From assembly GCA_021613335.1 (NCBI GenBank), contig JAJTWR010000208.1, positions 19,326 through 83,325 on the forward strand: a DNA stretch of 64,000 nt, read 5' to 3'. Positions 51,668 through 62,872 of this stretch are shown piece after piece (position 1 is the stretch's first letter; the number at the start of each line of letters is the position of its first letter). Origin of the DNA: Whitmania pigra (taxonomy: Eukaryota; Annelida; Clitellata; Hirudinida; Haemopidae). A program made the position numbers and the translations under genes. Under the pieces are notes generated by a model. It was given only the letters and a program-made list of their open reading frames with translations, ran no database searches and was not told the DNA's origin.

Positions 51668-52200
51668 GATCGTCGAACGCTGAATAAAAATAGTTCCCGA
51701 ATTTTAATAAACTTTCAAAAAGTAATCCCTGGCTCTCTAAGTTGTGATCTATATTTTAAAATAGTTGCTGTGTTTTTAACTGGGTCGGTTGATTTATAAT
51801 CGCCCTTTTCGTATTCCATTACTCGTCAAGCTTCTAATTTCGCCCAAGTTGTTTTGATTTTATCGGAAGCTTTTTCGACCCCGTCACTGCAGATTAAAAA
51901 TACAAGTTATATATATTCTGATAGATATTTTTCAGGAAAATTCAAATATATAACTCACTTGACTTAGCGCACACAGAGATCTACCCTAAAAAAATCTTCA
52001 AAGTTTTCAAGAATTAATTAAAAATAGTACCAGATTTTTTAATTTTTTTTGAATGCTCGTCCCTAGCACTTTGATCCTTCTTCTATTTTTTAAAACAATC
52101 CGCACATTTTTATCTCTATCGGTTGATTTTTAATCGCCTTTACAAAAAACCTTAAAAAGGGGCTAGAACAGGGGCAGTTATCAGCTTCGTGTGCCGGTTA
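51668..52200 (+). repeat. 520-bp repeat family, second direct unit
   Basis: Segments b (51668-51845), c (51846-52010) and a (52011-52189) in the same order as in 50611-51150, about 80-85% alike by eye. The last about 200 bp also form the left arm of an inverted repeat with 52455-52665. Confidence 0.75.
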
Positions 52201-52665
52201 GGGTTTGGAAATACACGCCCGGCCCCGAGAGTGAGACTTCAGGAGTCAAAACACTTGTAGCAGGAGTCACTCCTCTGAGGATTCCATCAGAGCTCAACAA
52301 CATTTTTTAAGATGTTATTTTTTTGTGATTTACTGTGAACTTACGATACCTATCGCCAACTTTTCAGACATGGAAAAACTGCTTATACCTTCCGCGGTAA
52401 AAAAATATAACCGCCAAGCTCAGTAAAAAAAGTGGTAAAACCTATATTGCACGAAAGTGATAACTTCCCCCGTTCTAGCCCCTTTTTAGGGCTTTTTTGT
52501 CAAGGCGATTGAAAATCAACCAATAGAAATAAAAATGTGCAGATTGTTTTGAAAAATAGAAGATTAGAGAGCCAGGGACGAGTATTCAAAAAAAATTTAA
52601 AAATCAGGAACTATTTTTAATTAATGCTTGAAAATTTTGAAGATTTTTTTATGATAGATCCGTGT
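51999..52665. repeat. Inverted repeat, arms about 200 bp, loop about 255 bp
   Basis: Left arm 51999-52200, right arm 52455-52665 inverted (AAAAAGGGGCTAGAAC, GTTATCA.CTTTCGTG, CAACCAATAGAAATAAAAAT and its partner). The loop contains a stretch resembling the RLE-LINE 3' UTR (TCAGGAGT...GTCACTCCTCTGAGGATTCC). Confidence 0.75.
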
Positions 52666-53172
52666 GCCCGCCATGAGAACCATGCAATTTCCACATTTAT
52701 CTGGAAAACTGCTGAATACCATATATTTGCCCAAAGTTTCGATTATTTTATGCTTTTATTAACAGGAAGAATGGTGTTTTATCACATTTTTAAGCTTGTA
52801 AGTTAAAAGGAAGCTTATCTTCTAATTACTGAGGGACAGCAGTAGCAGAGCACTTGCTTCGCATGTGAAGGGTCAATCCCCCCCCCCAATTCAGGTTTTG
52901 TTTTGGCTTGCTAAGTATTTCGGTGCCAGAACATTATTTATGATCCCATGAAAAATACTGATAAACTTTAAGCGTTACTGGAGGTAATACAATTTCGCTA
53001 GCAGGCCAGCTTTTTCGTATTGACCTGCCAATTCAAACTCAATTTTTTGACAATAGTTTTTTGTAGTTGTAATCAATCTTGGACATGTCACAGTAGAACA
53101 TGCCAAAAATATTGACAAGTTTCTAGAAACATCAATATTCAAAATAGAAAAATTAAGTATTAATGATCAAAT
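52666..53172. other. Spacer downstream of GT61 gene
   Basis: Holds the tRNA-like relic and a C10 run (52879-52888); otherwise unassigned. It includes the 3' UTR of the minus-strand gene. Confidence 0.4.
52832..52893 (+). ncRNA. tRNA-Ala-like relic
   Basis: GCAGTAGCAGAGCACTTGCT resembles an A box and anticodon arm, with TCGCATG giving a CGC (Ala) anticodon loop, then GGGTCAATCCCCC as a B-box/T-arm relic. Acceptor stems do not pair and the variable region is short. It is a pseudo-tRNA or SINE head rather than a working gene. Confidence 0.4.
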
Positions 53173-54993
53173 TTATTTCAAAATGTTTAAAATATAGAAT
53201 TGATCCAAGATATCTATAAAATCTTGAGGGACAATGTTAATATAAGATTCACAACCTGATATAGATGGTATGGCATGATATCTATGTCCCAGTATATGAG
53301 ATACAAATTGGAAACACATGTTGACATGTGGTGGATTGCACACTCCTTCCACAACCAGAGTGCCAGGCTCAGAAAATAGAACATTGGTGAGTCCAGCTCC
53401 ATGTGGTGCCACCACAATAAAGGCAGAATTAAAGAGGGAAATAGTTTCTACCAACCCAGGAATGGCATTGTCAGAAAAAATATGTAGAATTAATCCATGC
53501 TTTTCAGAGAAATTCTTCAGCAAGACTTCCATTTCTCGATCATGGAGGAATCGACGTGTTCCTGAACGTCTGATCATGATCAACTTGTTCCTAGGAGCGA
53601 ATGACACATCTGAGTTATTTTGATTGGACTTATTGCTCTTCAAAGAATTCCTGAAATGATGAGAAAGCAGCTGTAGACTTTGCACTTGAGGAAATCCACA
53701 AGGTGTGCCTTGAGGCAAATAAACAATTTTAGCCCTAACTATGCCAACAACAATGCGCTCAGGATTCAGGCCAAGTAATTTCATCATTTCGCTGGTCATG
53801 CCCCGGTCCCTAGGTGCATGGATTTTGATGCTTGGGTTACTCTTCAGAAAGGACAAGTAGGGTGCAAGTCTAGGCATGACCTCAATTATCCTATGGAAAA
53901 AAGACTCACCCCAAAACTGGGTAACCACAAACACCTCCTTGTATATGGGGGAGTTAGTATACTCTCTGGGAATTGTTGGAATACTGTCATGACTGCAAGT
54001 AAAAGGCACTATTTTGAGGCTCCCTGAAATAACATCGCCAACCATATTCACAATCCCATCTTGGATGATTGCTAGGTATAAGGGTATAGTCGGATACCTC
54101 GAGTAAAAATTGCTTGGGTACTGCAGACCATCTTCAGGCCAATAGTGGAGCTGATTGATTGGTTTTGAATGAAAATACATGGGCTCCAAAATCTTTGGAT
54201 TCCTGGAGAATTTCAGATTCTCCTCACAACTCCTGTTATAAACTGCATCAAAATGAGCCTTGGTGAACCTAGGTGTTCTGATCCAATCACAAAGAGTGTC
54301 TGAAGCTGTCCACTGGTAATAATTATTTATCAAAACATTAGCACTATTTCTTTTGGAATTCTTCCAGGGAAGTAACACAAATCTGAGGTTTTTTTCAGAA
54401 ACCAATTTCCCCAGAAAGTCATCATCTCGACCCCAGAGAACTTTGAGTTTGTTAGGTTCTTGAACATCTTTCCATGGCTGTAAGCCCCTGTCAGAGAGAA
54501 TCTTCTGTCTTAGTTTGTAAATGACTTTGCAAAATTTGTCAATTCGCTCAAGAAAGGAAGCATTGAGAGGAGTTTCAACAACATGACAATTGGACCTATT
54601 CCTGATCAATTTAAGACTGGATGTAAGTGACTGAAATTTACTCCAATCTATTTTTGTTAATTCTGATGGAATGTCTGCAAATGAACTTTTATCTGATTCT
54701 TGAAGAACAGCTGGATTGGGGTAACGACTTGAAAATGTGCGACTTCTGATTCCATAGTTTAATGAGATTCTTGTTGTAATAAATGGAACCAGATTAGAAT
54801 GATTTGTTATGTTTTCGTTCACTTGACTCACTGAATCACCTCTAAATGAAGTGAAATGGTCACTGAAGTGAGGCAAATGCTCTGTGTTAAAATCCACATT
54901 TTGATATCTACGATATGAGGTTACCCACAAATATTTTATTGACAAGGTTGAAATAAATATAACAATCGCAAAAATATAGAAATGCCTTTTCAT
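53173..54993 (-). CDS. GT61-family glycosyltransferase, type II membrane protein
   Basis: An intronless 606-aa frame. The N-terminus MKRHFYIFAIVIFISTLSIK is a short cytoplasmic tail plus signal anchor (residues about 5-24), as in Golgi or ER enzymes. Then a luminal stem with several NxS/T sites and the GT61 (DUF563) catalytic region, about residues 310-590: FWGESFFHRIIEVMPRLAPY, IVYLPQGTPCGFPQVQSLQL, MIRRSGTRRFLHDREMEVLL, then PHGAGLTNVLFSEPGTLVVE, the diagnostic block with GAGLTN. Relatives include EOGT, POMGNT2 and plant xylosyltransferases; the sugar and acceptor here cannot be named. The start at 54993 precedes the anchor directly. Host-like codon use, no breaks. Confidence 0.85.
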   Translation of the reverse strand: MKRHFYIFAIVIFISTLSIKYLWVTSYRRYQNVDFNTEHLPHFSDHFTSFRGDSVSQVNENITNHSNLVPFITTRISLNYGIRSRTFSSRYPNPAVLQESDKSSFADIPSELTKIDWSKFQSLTSSLKLIRNRSNCHVVETPLNASFLERIDKFCKVIYKLRQKILSDRGLQPWKDVQEPNKLKVLWGRDDDFLGKLVSEKNLRFVLLPWKNSKRNSANVLINNYYQWTASDTLCDWIRTPRFTKAHFDAVYNRSCEENLKFSRNPKILEPMYFHSKPINQLHYWPEDGLQYPSNFYSRYPTIPLYLAIIQDGIVNMVGDVISGSLKIVPFTCSHDSIPTIPREYTNSPIYKEVFVVTQFWGESFFHRIIEVMPRLAPYLSFLKSNPSIKIHAPRDRGMTSEMMKLLGLNPERIVVGIVRAKIVYLPQGTPCGFPQVQSLQLLSHHFRNSLKSNKSNQNNSDVSFAPRNKLIMIRRSGTRRFLHDREMEVLLKNFSEKHGLILHIFSDNAIPGLVETISLFNSAFIVVAPHGAGLTNVLFSEPGTLVVEGVCNPPHVNMCFQFVSHILGHRYHAIPSISGCESYINIVPQDFIDILDQFYILNILK

Positions 54994-55459
54994 AACATAA
55001 AGCCTCTAGGTCCGAATCCAATTTAAATCCTAAATTTGTTGAAGAACGTCGTCATTTCGTTGAATTATCCGAAAATTCGAATTGTGCGACAAACGTCAAC
55101 CTAGCGTGGTAAGTGAATGTCTTACATTACCTTGCTCTGCAGCAATACCTTCGTTAAAAAGTGAACCTAAGGCATTATTTTATGAAAAAAGCAAGTACTA
55201 CATTAATAGAATTTTATATACAGAAATATAAACAAAAATGTTAAACGTTTCTTTTTAAAAAAATATTTTAATCCATTTCCAACAACAGACGAATTGCCTA
55301 GTAATTAACATGTTAACCATGAGAAAAGCTTCAGAAATTATTTTAAAAATTAAATTATTTCCTTAGTTAAAATATAAAAAGTCTTCGTAACCTCTGAATG
55401 TCCTCAATATAAGTCGTGAGCAACGGTCTCTAAAGTTTTCGGGTGCTTCTGCTGCGAGG
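54994..55459. promoter_or_regulatory. Shared 466-bp region between divergent genes
   Basis: The GT61 start (minus, 54993) and MIF-like start (plus, 55460) face away from each other across 466 bp, so both promoters and 5' UTRs must fit here unless there are distant 5' exons. No clear TATA box or motif stands out. Confidence 0.5.
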
Positions 55460-56798
55460 ATGCCGTTCTGCGATGTTGCTATCAATCTTGCTAAAGAAAA
55501 GATTCCTCAAGGGTTTCATATTAAATTGGCGAAAGCACTATCAGAAATCCTAAACAAACCTATCGATGTAGGTAAGCATTGCATTTTTATTTTAAATTCA
55601 AATTTCTTATTTATAAAAAAAAGTAAAACCATTAGTGACAGCATTCTACTTATCATTTCTGGGCTTAAATTTAATTCAAGGAATCTCTTGCAAGATTTGG
55701 ATATTTAAAAACAAAGAAATAATGGATTGTTCTGTTTAACTTGGATCATTTTTGTTCAGAGAATCTCTGTGGTCGTTCATCCTGAAGTGATGTGCACAAG
55801 AGCCGGTACCGAGGAGCCGAATGCAGTCATCAATATTTGGTCAATTAATGTTTTCAACAAGGAAAACAACCCTGTCTTTGGTGAAAAACTAGTCAAATTC
55901 TTCAGTGCTGAACTGCCTGCAGTACCACAGAACAGGTTGACTGTCAAACATAGTGTGTTGCACTTTAAGCAAAAAATTATTATGAGATTTCAAAGCATGT
56001 TTGGGAAGTTATAAGTTAATTTTTGGAGTGAAAATAGGTTGATAATCATCCATGGATTGACCCATGATGTTCCAATCCTGGTTCATTTTGTACTGGAAAA
56101 ATATTTGGTCATTGAGATTAAGATTACAGTTAAGATCCACTAATTATTGGGATCTGCAGTCTCAAGAATGCTAAAAATTCAAGCACACACCAAGTATTGT
56201 TGACAGTATTAATTAATCTGTTTCTGTATAGAACTCCATATAAAAATTAACAAATTTGGATTTCCATCTAAATAATTGCTGATTTATAAAAATTATGTAT
56301 TATGAATAAACACTTTTTTTTAAATTGAATATTTAAATTTTACATAGTATTATTGAGTTTTATTGAAATGCTTTTAAAATTTCCATTAGCAATAAGTTTA
56401 GGTTTTAATTCTTGCTAAATTTATTTGATTAAACTTAGTTCCTGGAAGCGGTTTCGTTTTTATTGCTTTATACTTCATATTGAACATCAAAAGGTTTTTG
56501 TTTGGCACTACTATGTACTACTACACTTAATTTTATTTAAATATATTATTGAAAAGGAATTTCAGTTGTTATTAAGCTAACTACTTACAATCAGGTGATG
56601 CCAATTAGTTTTAATTAGGTTTAGCTTTGATGAAGTTTTAAATGTATAAAGTGCAAGTTATGCCCTTGCGGCTATTAATGTTAAATCAGTTATTTGTAGT
56701 TTATATCACTGAATTCCAAAAATATTTTTCACTTTTGTTCAAGGCTGGCTTTCTGTTTTCATCCCATTGAACCTCATGACCCTTACATCCACAGCTGA
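55460..56798 (+). CDS. MIF / D-dopachrome tautomerase-like protein, three exons
   Basis: Exons 55460-55567, 55760-55935 and 56744-56798 (stop TGA 56796-56798) give 112 aa, close to the family's 114-118. Starts MPFCDVAINLAKEKIPQGFH, with the catalytic-type Pro after Met; exon 2 has RISVVVHPEVMCTRAGTEEP, matching the beta strand and the G..EP loop; exon 3 ends in a hydrophobic strand LAFCFHPIEPHDPY. The splice at Asp-Arg (GAT|GTAGGT) and at the split Arg codon (CAG|GTTGAC, acceptor TTCAAG) match the conserved MIF/DDT gene structure. Family role: cytokine-like trimeric tautomerase. Reading straight through exon 2 to 56014 gives an unrelated C-terminus. Confidence 0.8.
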
Positions 56799-57897
56799 AG
56801 AATGAAAATGTCGTCCAAATTCGTTTCTACTACATTTGGACACTTAGAATAAATCACAGATTAGAAATGCCTTCCTAATCTTGTAAACATATTAATCGAT
56901 TGATTTATTTAAATAAATCTTTGCACTAGCTTGAGAGGTGAAAATCAGAGATGTCCTGGTAAAAAAGCCCGTTGGGTGGTAAAATATTTTTTTTTTTGAG
57001 CCCAGGGTTGGCAAAAAAATACTTTAAGACTTGGTGGTAGTTTGTGATGGTTTTAATGGCTACGGGCTGATTCATGGAAGACGTCCGCGAATTTCGGAAG
57101 GATCGATGAAGTCTTGTCATTGGTTTTGCGGAATCAGCGCTTAAAGAGAAAGTAATTCTAAAATTGCGCAAATGTATTTTTTGACTTTATTTATATTAAC
57201 GACAATTTGAAAAAACTTCGAATTGAGTCCGAAAAGACGTGCATCCTCAAGCCGCTTTTGAACAACTTATTATTTATTGTTTTCACAATTTTTACTATGA
57301 AAATATTAACAATACAAGAATATCATAATCTGACGCGCTTTAAGTTTTAAAGCGAATTGTGTTACATTAGCGATTTGTTTATAATTTTGGTTTACCAGCT
57401 TTTTTCGTTTTTGGCGTCTGCTTAAATGTTTATATCGTACTTTAATTTGATATAAATTGAGCGATTAGCATTCATTTTTATTCTGCAAACTAAAACTGGT
57501 AAGAAAGCAGATGCAAGTTATTTGCTTTATGTCGTAATGCGGACACTTTTGTGTACCAGTCCCAATCATCCTAGTTAAGCAACGGACTTTAATCAAATAA
57601 ATAAAAAGATTTATAAAGAACTCGTGTTATTTTCATTTTATTTGAGAAGTAAACAGTAATATAAATTAACTATAAATTCAAGACTGTCAGTTAGATAACA
57701 TTCTTACTTTACTTCTTTTTATAAGGTAAAACGAGTTTAGGTATGTTTTGTATTTACCCATTATTGTGTACCAGTCCCAATCATTCCAATCATATTGGAA
57801 ATTAGTTCATTGGATGTAAATAAAGTTCTTTATAAATCAATACAATAAGCTCTTATGAATTTAGACTAAGGAACTGACATCATTCCGATAGAAGGTG
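56799..57897. other. Intergenic spacer
   Basis: No gene recognised. A 21-bp direct repeat (TGTGTACCAGTCCCAATCAT) occurs at 57550-57569 and 57765-57784, 215 bp apart. Confidence 0.5.
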
Positions 57898-58089
57898 ATG
57901 ACACTCCCAAAGGGTTCAGCAGAACGAGAGATTGTCAACCGGATGTCCGGTCTCATTCCTCGTTTCCAGGACGTGTTTGACGAGGAGTCTTTCTACATTT
58001 TCGTCCTTGCCCTGGTTGTTGTGTCAGCTGTTGCAGCCCTTGTGGCTTCCAGATACATCACCATTAAGGATGCTGGTCATGTTGATTAG
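57898..58089 (+). CDS. Candidate small single-pass membrane protein
   Basis: A 63-codon frame from ATG 57898 (alternative start ATG at about 57949, MSGLIPRFQDV) to TAG at 58087-58089. It has a polar N-terminus, an amphipathic FQDVFDEESFY, a clear membrane helix IFVLALVVVSAVAALVASRY and a short tail ITIKDAGHVD. Base composition (more GC than the surroundings) suggests selection. It may be a complete microprotein or the last exon of a gene whose upstream exons are not visible. I do not recognise the family. Confidence 0.5.
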   Translation: MTLPKGSAEREIVNRMSGLIPRFQDVFDEESFYIFVLALVVVSAVAALVASRYITIKDAGHVD

Positions 58090-60700
58090 AATGGTCCATG
58101 TTCAAAAATTCCTATAGATCTAGATGTTCTCAAAAGAGCATTAGAATTAATAGTTCTGATATTGAGATAAAGTTTTTTTTTTAAGTTTCTGAATGATTTA
58201 ACCATTTAACTCCAACAAAGCCTACATAAAAAGGCTGTACGGACACATGAAACTTTTTAGAATGTGTCTATACCATACATACTAAAAATATGAAATTTGA
58301 AATTATTTCCAAATGTTATCATTTGATGTGACTATTTCCAATTGGGTTGTTCTCATCATATGACCATGGCAGGTAGGCTGCAAAACATCTAACTGAACAT
58401 TAATAGACATATTATCACTAAAACAGGACAATATAAAGATTCTTGGAACATGCAAAATTTGTGTGAAATCTTTCCCTTTTAAGACATTTTGTAATTAACA
58501 CCACAAAATTTTAAAGTAGCAATATTTAAGATAAATTTTAATGCCAAAAATATTAATATTTTTTATTAATTCACAAATATTTACCTTAGAGTTGTTTATA
58601 AACTCTAAAAAAAATATATAATAGTTTTCCTTCAAAAACATTTTCATGACCTAAATGAGCAAAAATCGTGAGGTTCCACAAGTGGATTGTTTGGAGATAA
58701 ATGGCTAAATCCATTTTACTTGTTACTTTTTGTATTTAAAGATCACATGATGTGTTGATTTAGGGTCACTTATTGGATTTAATGTTTTAATGGCAACGTT
58801 TTGTGTTTCTGCATTCCTTCACTATATTACTCACAAAACCTTTATTGTTTTGTGATATTTTCTTTTAAAGCTCCAATGTTGCATTCCATGAATTCCATGA
58901 TCAAGTTTAAATGTTGCAGGAATAATCTGTAATTATTATTTTTAACCTTGTTACTCATTCATCAGTCTTATTAAAATTGAAATTTGTTGTAATTTCAGAC
59001 AGGTTTGGAGTTTCTGTGATGCCAACATTTTAAAGTTTTATTTTTCAGGCTTCTGACTCCAATATGACTATGAATATCTTTTTACTCTTACATATTTAAG
59101 CGATTTAAAATAAATACAGAAGGGCAAAGGCTTTTTTTAGGGCTTGCTTTGTTTTAAAACCTTTTGTTTTTTCATATTTTATTTTTAATTTCAAAACAGA
59201 CCAACTATTTCAAGTTAGCTTAGTTATATTCCTTTACTTTCCTTAGAGAGGGGTAGGTTTTTGGTGTCTGTGGAAAATTAATAATTTGGAGACTTCCCGA
59301 TTAATGTTATCAGTTTGGTGCCTCCTAGAAAATAGCCCCAATAGAAAGGAGTGATAGGGCACTTCCTTCTTCTGGCAATCCAATATGAGGGCTTGAGGAC
59401 AGCTTTGTTCTTGTGGAGACCTTATAAAATGGATTGTAATTTTCAGTTATTGGATAAATTGTTTTGCATAGAATTTAAACGATATAAATCACTTCTAGAA
59501 AGGCGAATAATGACATTCAATTTGATGAATGGGCTTTGGATGATCACAAGATAAGAGTTTGATTAGCTGCGATTGTTCAGGGTGTCATCCCAGGTCTGCT
59601 TAGTGGAGAAAGCTTTGTAAAGTTTGTTTCTATGTTTGAAGTAGGTGAAACCTTCCAGCCTGTATGAAACAAAATTACGATTAAAATAAAATTTGAAACA
59701 CTCGTACAGCGCAAATTACGCTGTAAATTAATCGTAAATTAATAATTGATTCGCTAGATTAATAAACTAACTGCATAATAATATCCAACTAACAAATTGC
59801 TGACGTATTAAATAATTAATGGCTGTCTAGAACGAACTCGAAATAACAAAAAATCAATTTAAAAAGATTCATGTCATCAAAATCGGGAAATAATTTCTGT
59901 CTTCCTTATTGAAACCGAAAGATGACTAATAAGCAATACTGTGATTCTGCCCACTTTCGTCTGAAATTAGCGAAAAATTATAATTCCTTCCCTTCTAAGG
60001 TTTTGAACCAATCATCTGCGAGCCACTTACGTACAAGACCTAAGTGTGCTATGAATGATCGAATGACGAAAGGAAGGATGAGTTTGAAATGGTTGATTGT
60101 GGTGGAGATGGATTAATGAGCCTTTCCGTATAATATAATATACATTGTATGTTGTACATACACAAGCACCATAAATAAGTAAATTTTTAGGTCCACGGAT
60201 GATAAACTGATGGATGGATAAATGAGACTCACTTTTGAACAGACATCTTATTTGTTCATTTATTTATTTACGTATTTAGTTATTTCATTTTTTGTTTAAA
60301 TTATTACATTATTTCAAAGGAATGTGCATGCACTATAACAGACATAGTCGACAATTTAGGTTCATTCAAGGTTGTCAATTAATATTAGACAGAAAAAAAA
60401 TGGAATTTCTCAATAATTTCACTTTTTAATATAGTGGAAAACAAATGATCACAAGTAACAACTATATACAATTAAAATGTAATCAATTATATTAATTTTT
60501 ATTAATTTATGTTTTAATTTTAATTTCAGACAATTGAATCAAATTTAATTACAATTCATTGATTGCAGATAGATTTCTATATTGTTGATTTTGTGATTAT
60601 TAAAAAACCTAATTTGAATAACTATCCCCGTTTGTAATAAAGTAAATAAATTATAAATTCAAAAGGTCGGGCAATGGCATTATTGTCTACCCGGGTGCAA
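58090..60700. other. AT-rich intergenic DNA
   Basis: No convincing exon. Open frames 59351-59554 and 59922-60116 have no family match. The first part may be 3' UTR of the small membrane protein. Confidence 0.4.
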
Positions 60701-60726
60701 AAGGGAGACCTGTATTGCTCCGTGTC

Positions 60727-60740
60727 GTTGTCATGGAAAC
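60727..60740. promoter_or_regulatory. RFX X-box
   Basis: GTTGTCATGGAAAC fits the RFX consensus GTNRYC-AT-GRNAAC as a near palindrome. X-boxes sit close to promoters of ciliary genes in animals. The local sequence (60664-60780) is also more GC-rich than its surroundings, as expected for a promoter, but no coding exon is visible next to it. Confidence 0.45.
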
Positions 60741-62036
60741 AGGTCAGTCCTGGCTGGAGCAGACGAGTTTGTGTCAGGCGGAAATTATAGAATTTAGATT
60801 AAGAAATGTTGATTATTCAAAATTAAATTCGTCTCACTCTTGGGATGCTAACCAGCAACAGTGATTGTTAAAGCGAAGAATTAATGTTATTAAAAGTAAC
60901 ATATAATTAAAAAGTGCTTATTTATTTAATCATGCAATTACAACTATAATGTCATCTCTTCAAGCGCAATTACACAATTTATCATTCCAAGTTAATTGAT
61001 TGGATGCTTTGTAAGCAATTACTAAAGTATGTTTCGCAGCATTTGAAAGTGGCTTCAGAATGTGCACGCTCTCGATTAGCCTAATAATGAAATCAACAAC
61101 AATAATAAATAAATAAATAAGAATAGTAATAATTTTCTTACAAATAATTATAACGATGAAAAAGGAGATGAGGATGATGACGACGACGATGAAAAGTAAT
61201 TGTTAATTTACTTAACGTCAACCCTGATCATTAAAGAAGTGATTTGAGACCTCTTTTAAGAAATTCCGACTTCAAACTTCAAACATCGCCATTCTCTTTT
61301 CCTTTCTTAAATTCCACAACGCACCCAAAAGACAAAACTAGACACTTTAACCTTTCACCGTCAAATGTCATCATCATTACCATTACCAATTGTCATCGTC
61401 ATCAGAATTACCAACCAAACAGGCTTTGGCGAGTCCCTGACTATCATCTGAGCATGTTTTCGACAAAGTCAGTCCCGCGCCAAAGAACCCTTCACAAACC
61501 AACAGAGACGTCAACGGCACGATGACATTTTGACGTCTAGCAGAAAACGTCTTAGACTTTAACAATGGATTGAATAAGTGGAGGATGACACGAAGGTTCG
61601 TTCCCATGTCACATTCGCCTTCGCTTTGAGGATTAATTTCTCTCGTCGAGAAAATGCTTCTTTGGCGTGCGACGAGTGGATTTGGAGCAGATCTTTCTCA
61701 AGCGAGTCATTTTGTCATCTCGATTATTGATGAATTAGTCGGCGTGTTAATCTGAGGTTTCTTAAATTTTAAATTAATGAATTAGTAATATTATCGGTTA
61801 ATTAACAGCGATTAAAATTTATACTTAAGTCACTTTAACGAGATGACTAGATTTGTGTTCAGAGTTTTAATGAGATTTTGACTTGAAAGTTGTTGGATAA
61901 TTGTCGAATCAGAGATTGAGGGATAACCTACCAGTTTATATCCGTAAAACCAAAACTTGCACTTGAACTACTGACCCTGTAATTTATGGCTCGGCATCGT
62001 ATCCGTCAGCCCACAATTGGTTGGTCACCGTTCTCT

Positions 62037-62120
62037 TAATTGAATCACTTACTTTATTTATTTATTTATTTAGCATTTTTAATTGAATCACTTACTTTAT
62101 TTATTTATTTAGCATTTTTC
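62037..62120 (+). repeat. Short tandem duplication with TTTA repeats
   Basis: TTAATTGAATCACTTACTTT followed by (ATTT)n and AGCATTTTT occurs twice back to back, differing by one TTTA unit. Confidence 0.75.
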
Positions 62121-62847
62121 ATCATTTTAGTTGCTGCTGTTGTCGAAGTAAGCTTTCCAAGTGTTCTGTCGAAGTGAGACAAGCGTGTTAACCTCTCGTT
62201 GGTTATAATTGGTTAGTGGTTGTCGATTCAGAACGTAGTTTTAGGAACTGAAACCTAAGAACTATTGGGACCATCCCACACACTATCAGACTGATGTGAG
62301 CACAAGAAGGATTTTTTATAATTAAGTCTAATTTTAGACAATGCATTATATTTATTTTTATATAGTAGTTATTTTTTATTAATGAAAATTAATTTCTAAT
62401 AAATAAATGAGTAATAACATTAAAGTATATTATCAACTCATTAATAAATATTATATCAAACACGCATTACTATTCATGATGCCAGGCGTTAAGAAATCGT
62501 ACAAATAATTATGCATCACTTATTCTAACACATTATTTAGGAGTCATCGCAATAAACATCACATTAACATAGTTTATTCACGTGACCTCACAATGTGACC
62601 TGACCTAAAATAATTACATGCCTGGACTTAGTGTCTGATTTGTGTCTAATTTTAGAACCTCCACAAAAGACTGCAATTTGAGAGGTGCATGTGACAGGCG
62701 AAGTAAGCCGAATTTAGCTAAAACTTAAAATAATTTCTTTAAATCAAGTGTTTTGCAATTGTTCACCAAACTTTTCAGTGATTATAGACACATCGAGGAA
62801 TGGTCCCTAATTAATAATCAAGTATAAAAATTGTCGTCATTACTTTT

Positions 62848-62872
62848 ATTATTATTATTATTATTATTATAA
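62848..62872. repeat. (TTA)n microsatellite
   Basis: About eight TTA units. Confidence 0.8.

Noticed and set aside
55760..56014. Two-exon MIF gene ending at 56014
   Set aside because: The C-terminus after QNR does not resemble the family; a well-formed third exon at 56744 does.
59351..59680. Possible LINE RT C-terminus remnant
   Set aside because: Only vague resemblance; no diagnostic motif in any frame.
61244..61607. Open frames on both strands
   Set aside because: Low-complexity, no motif, no conserved composition.
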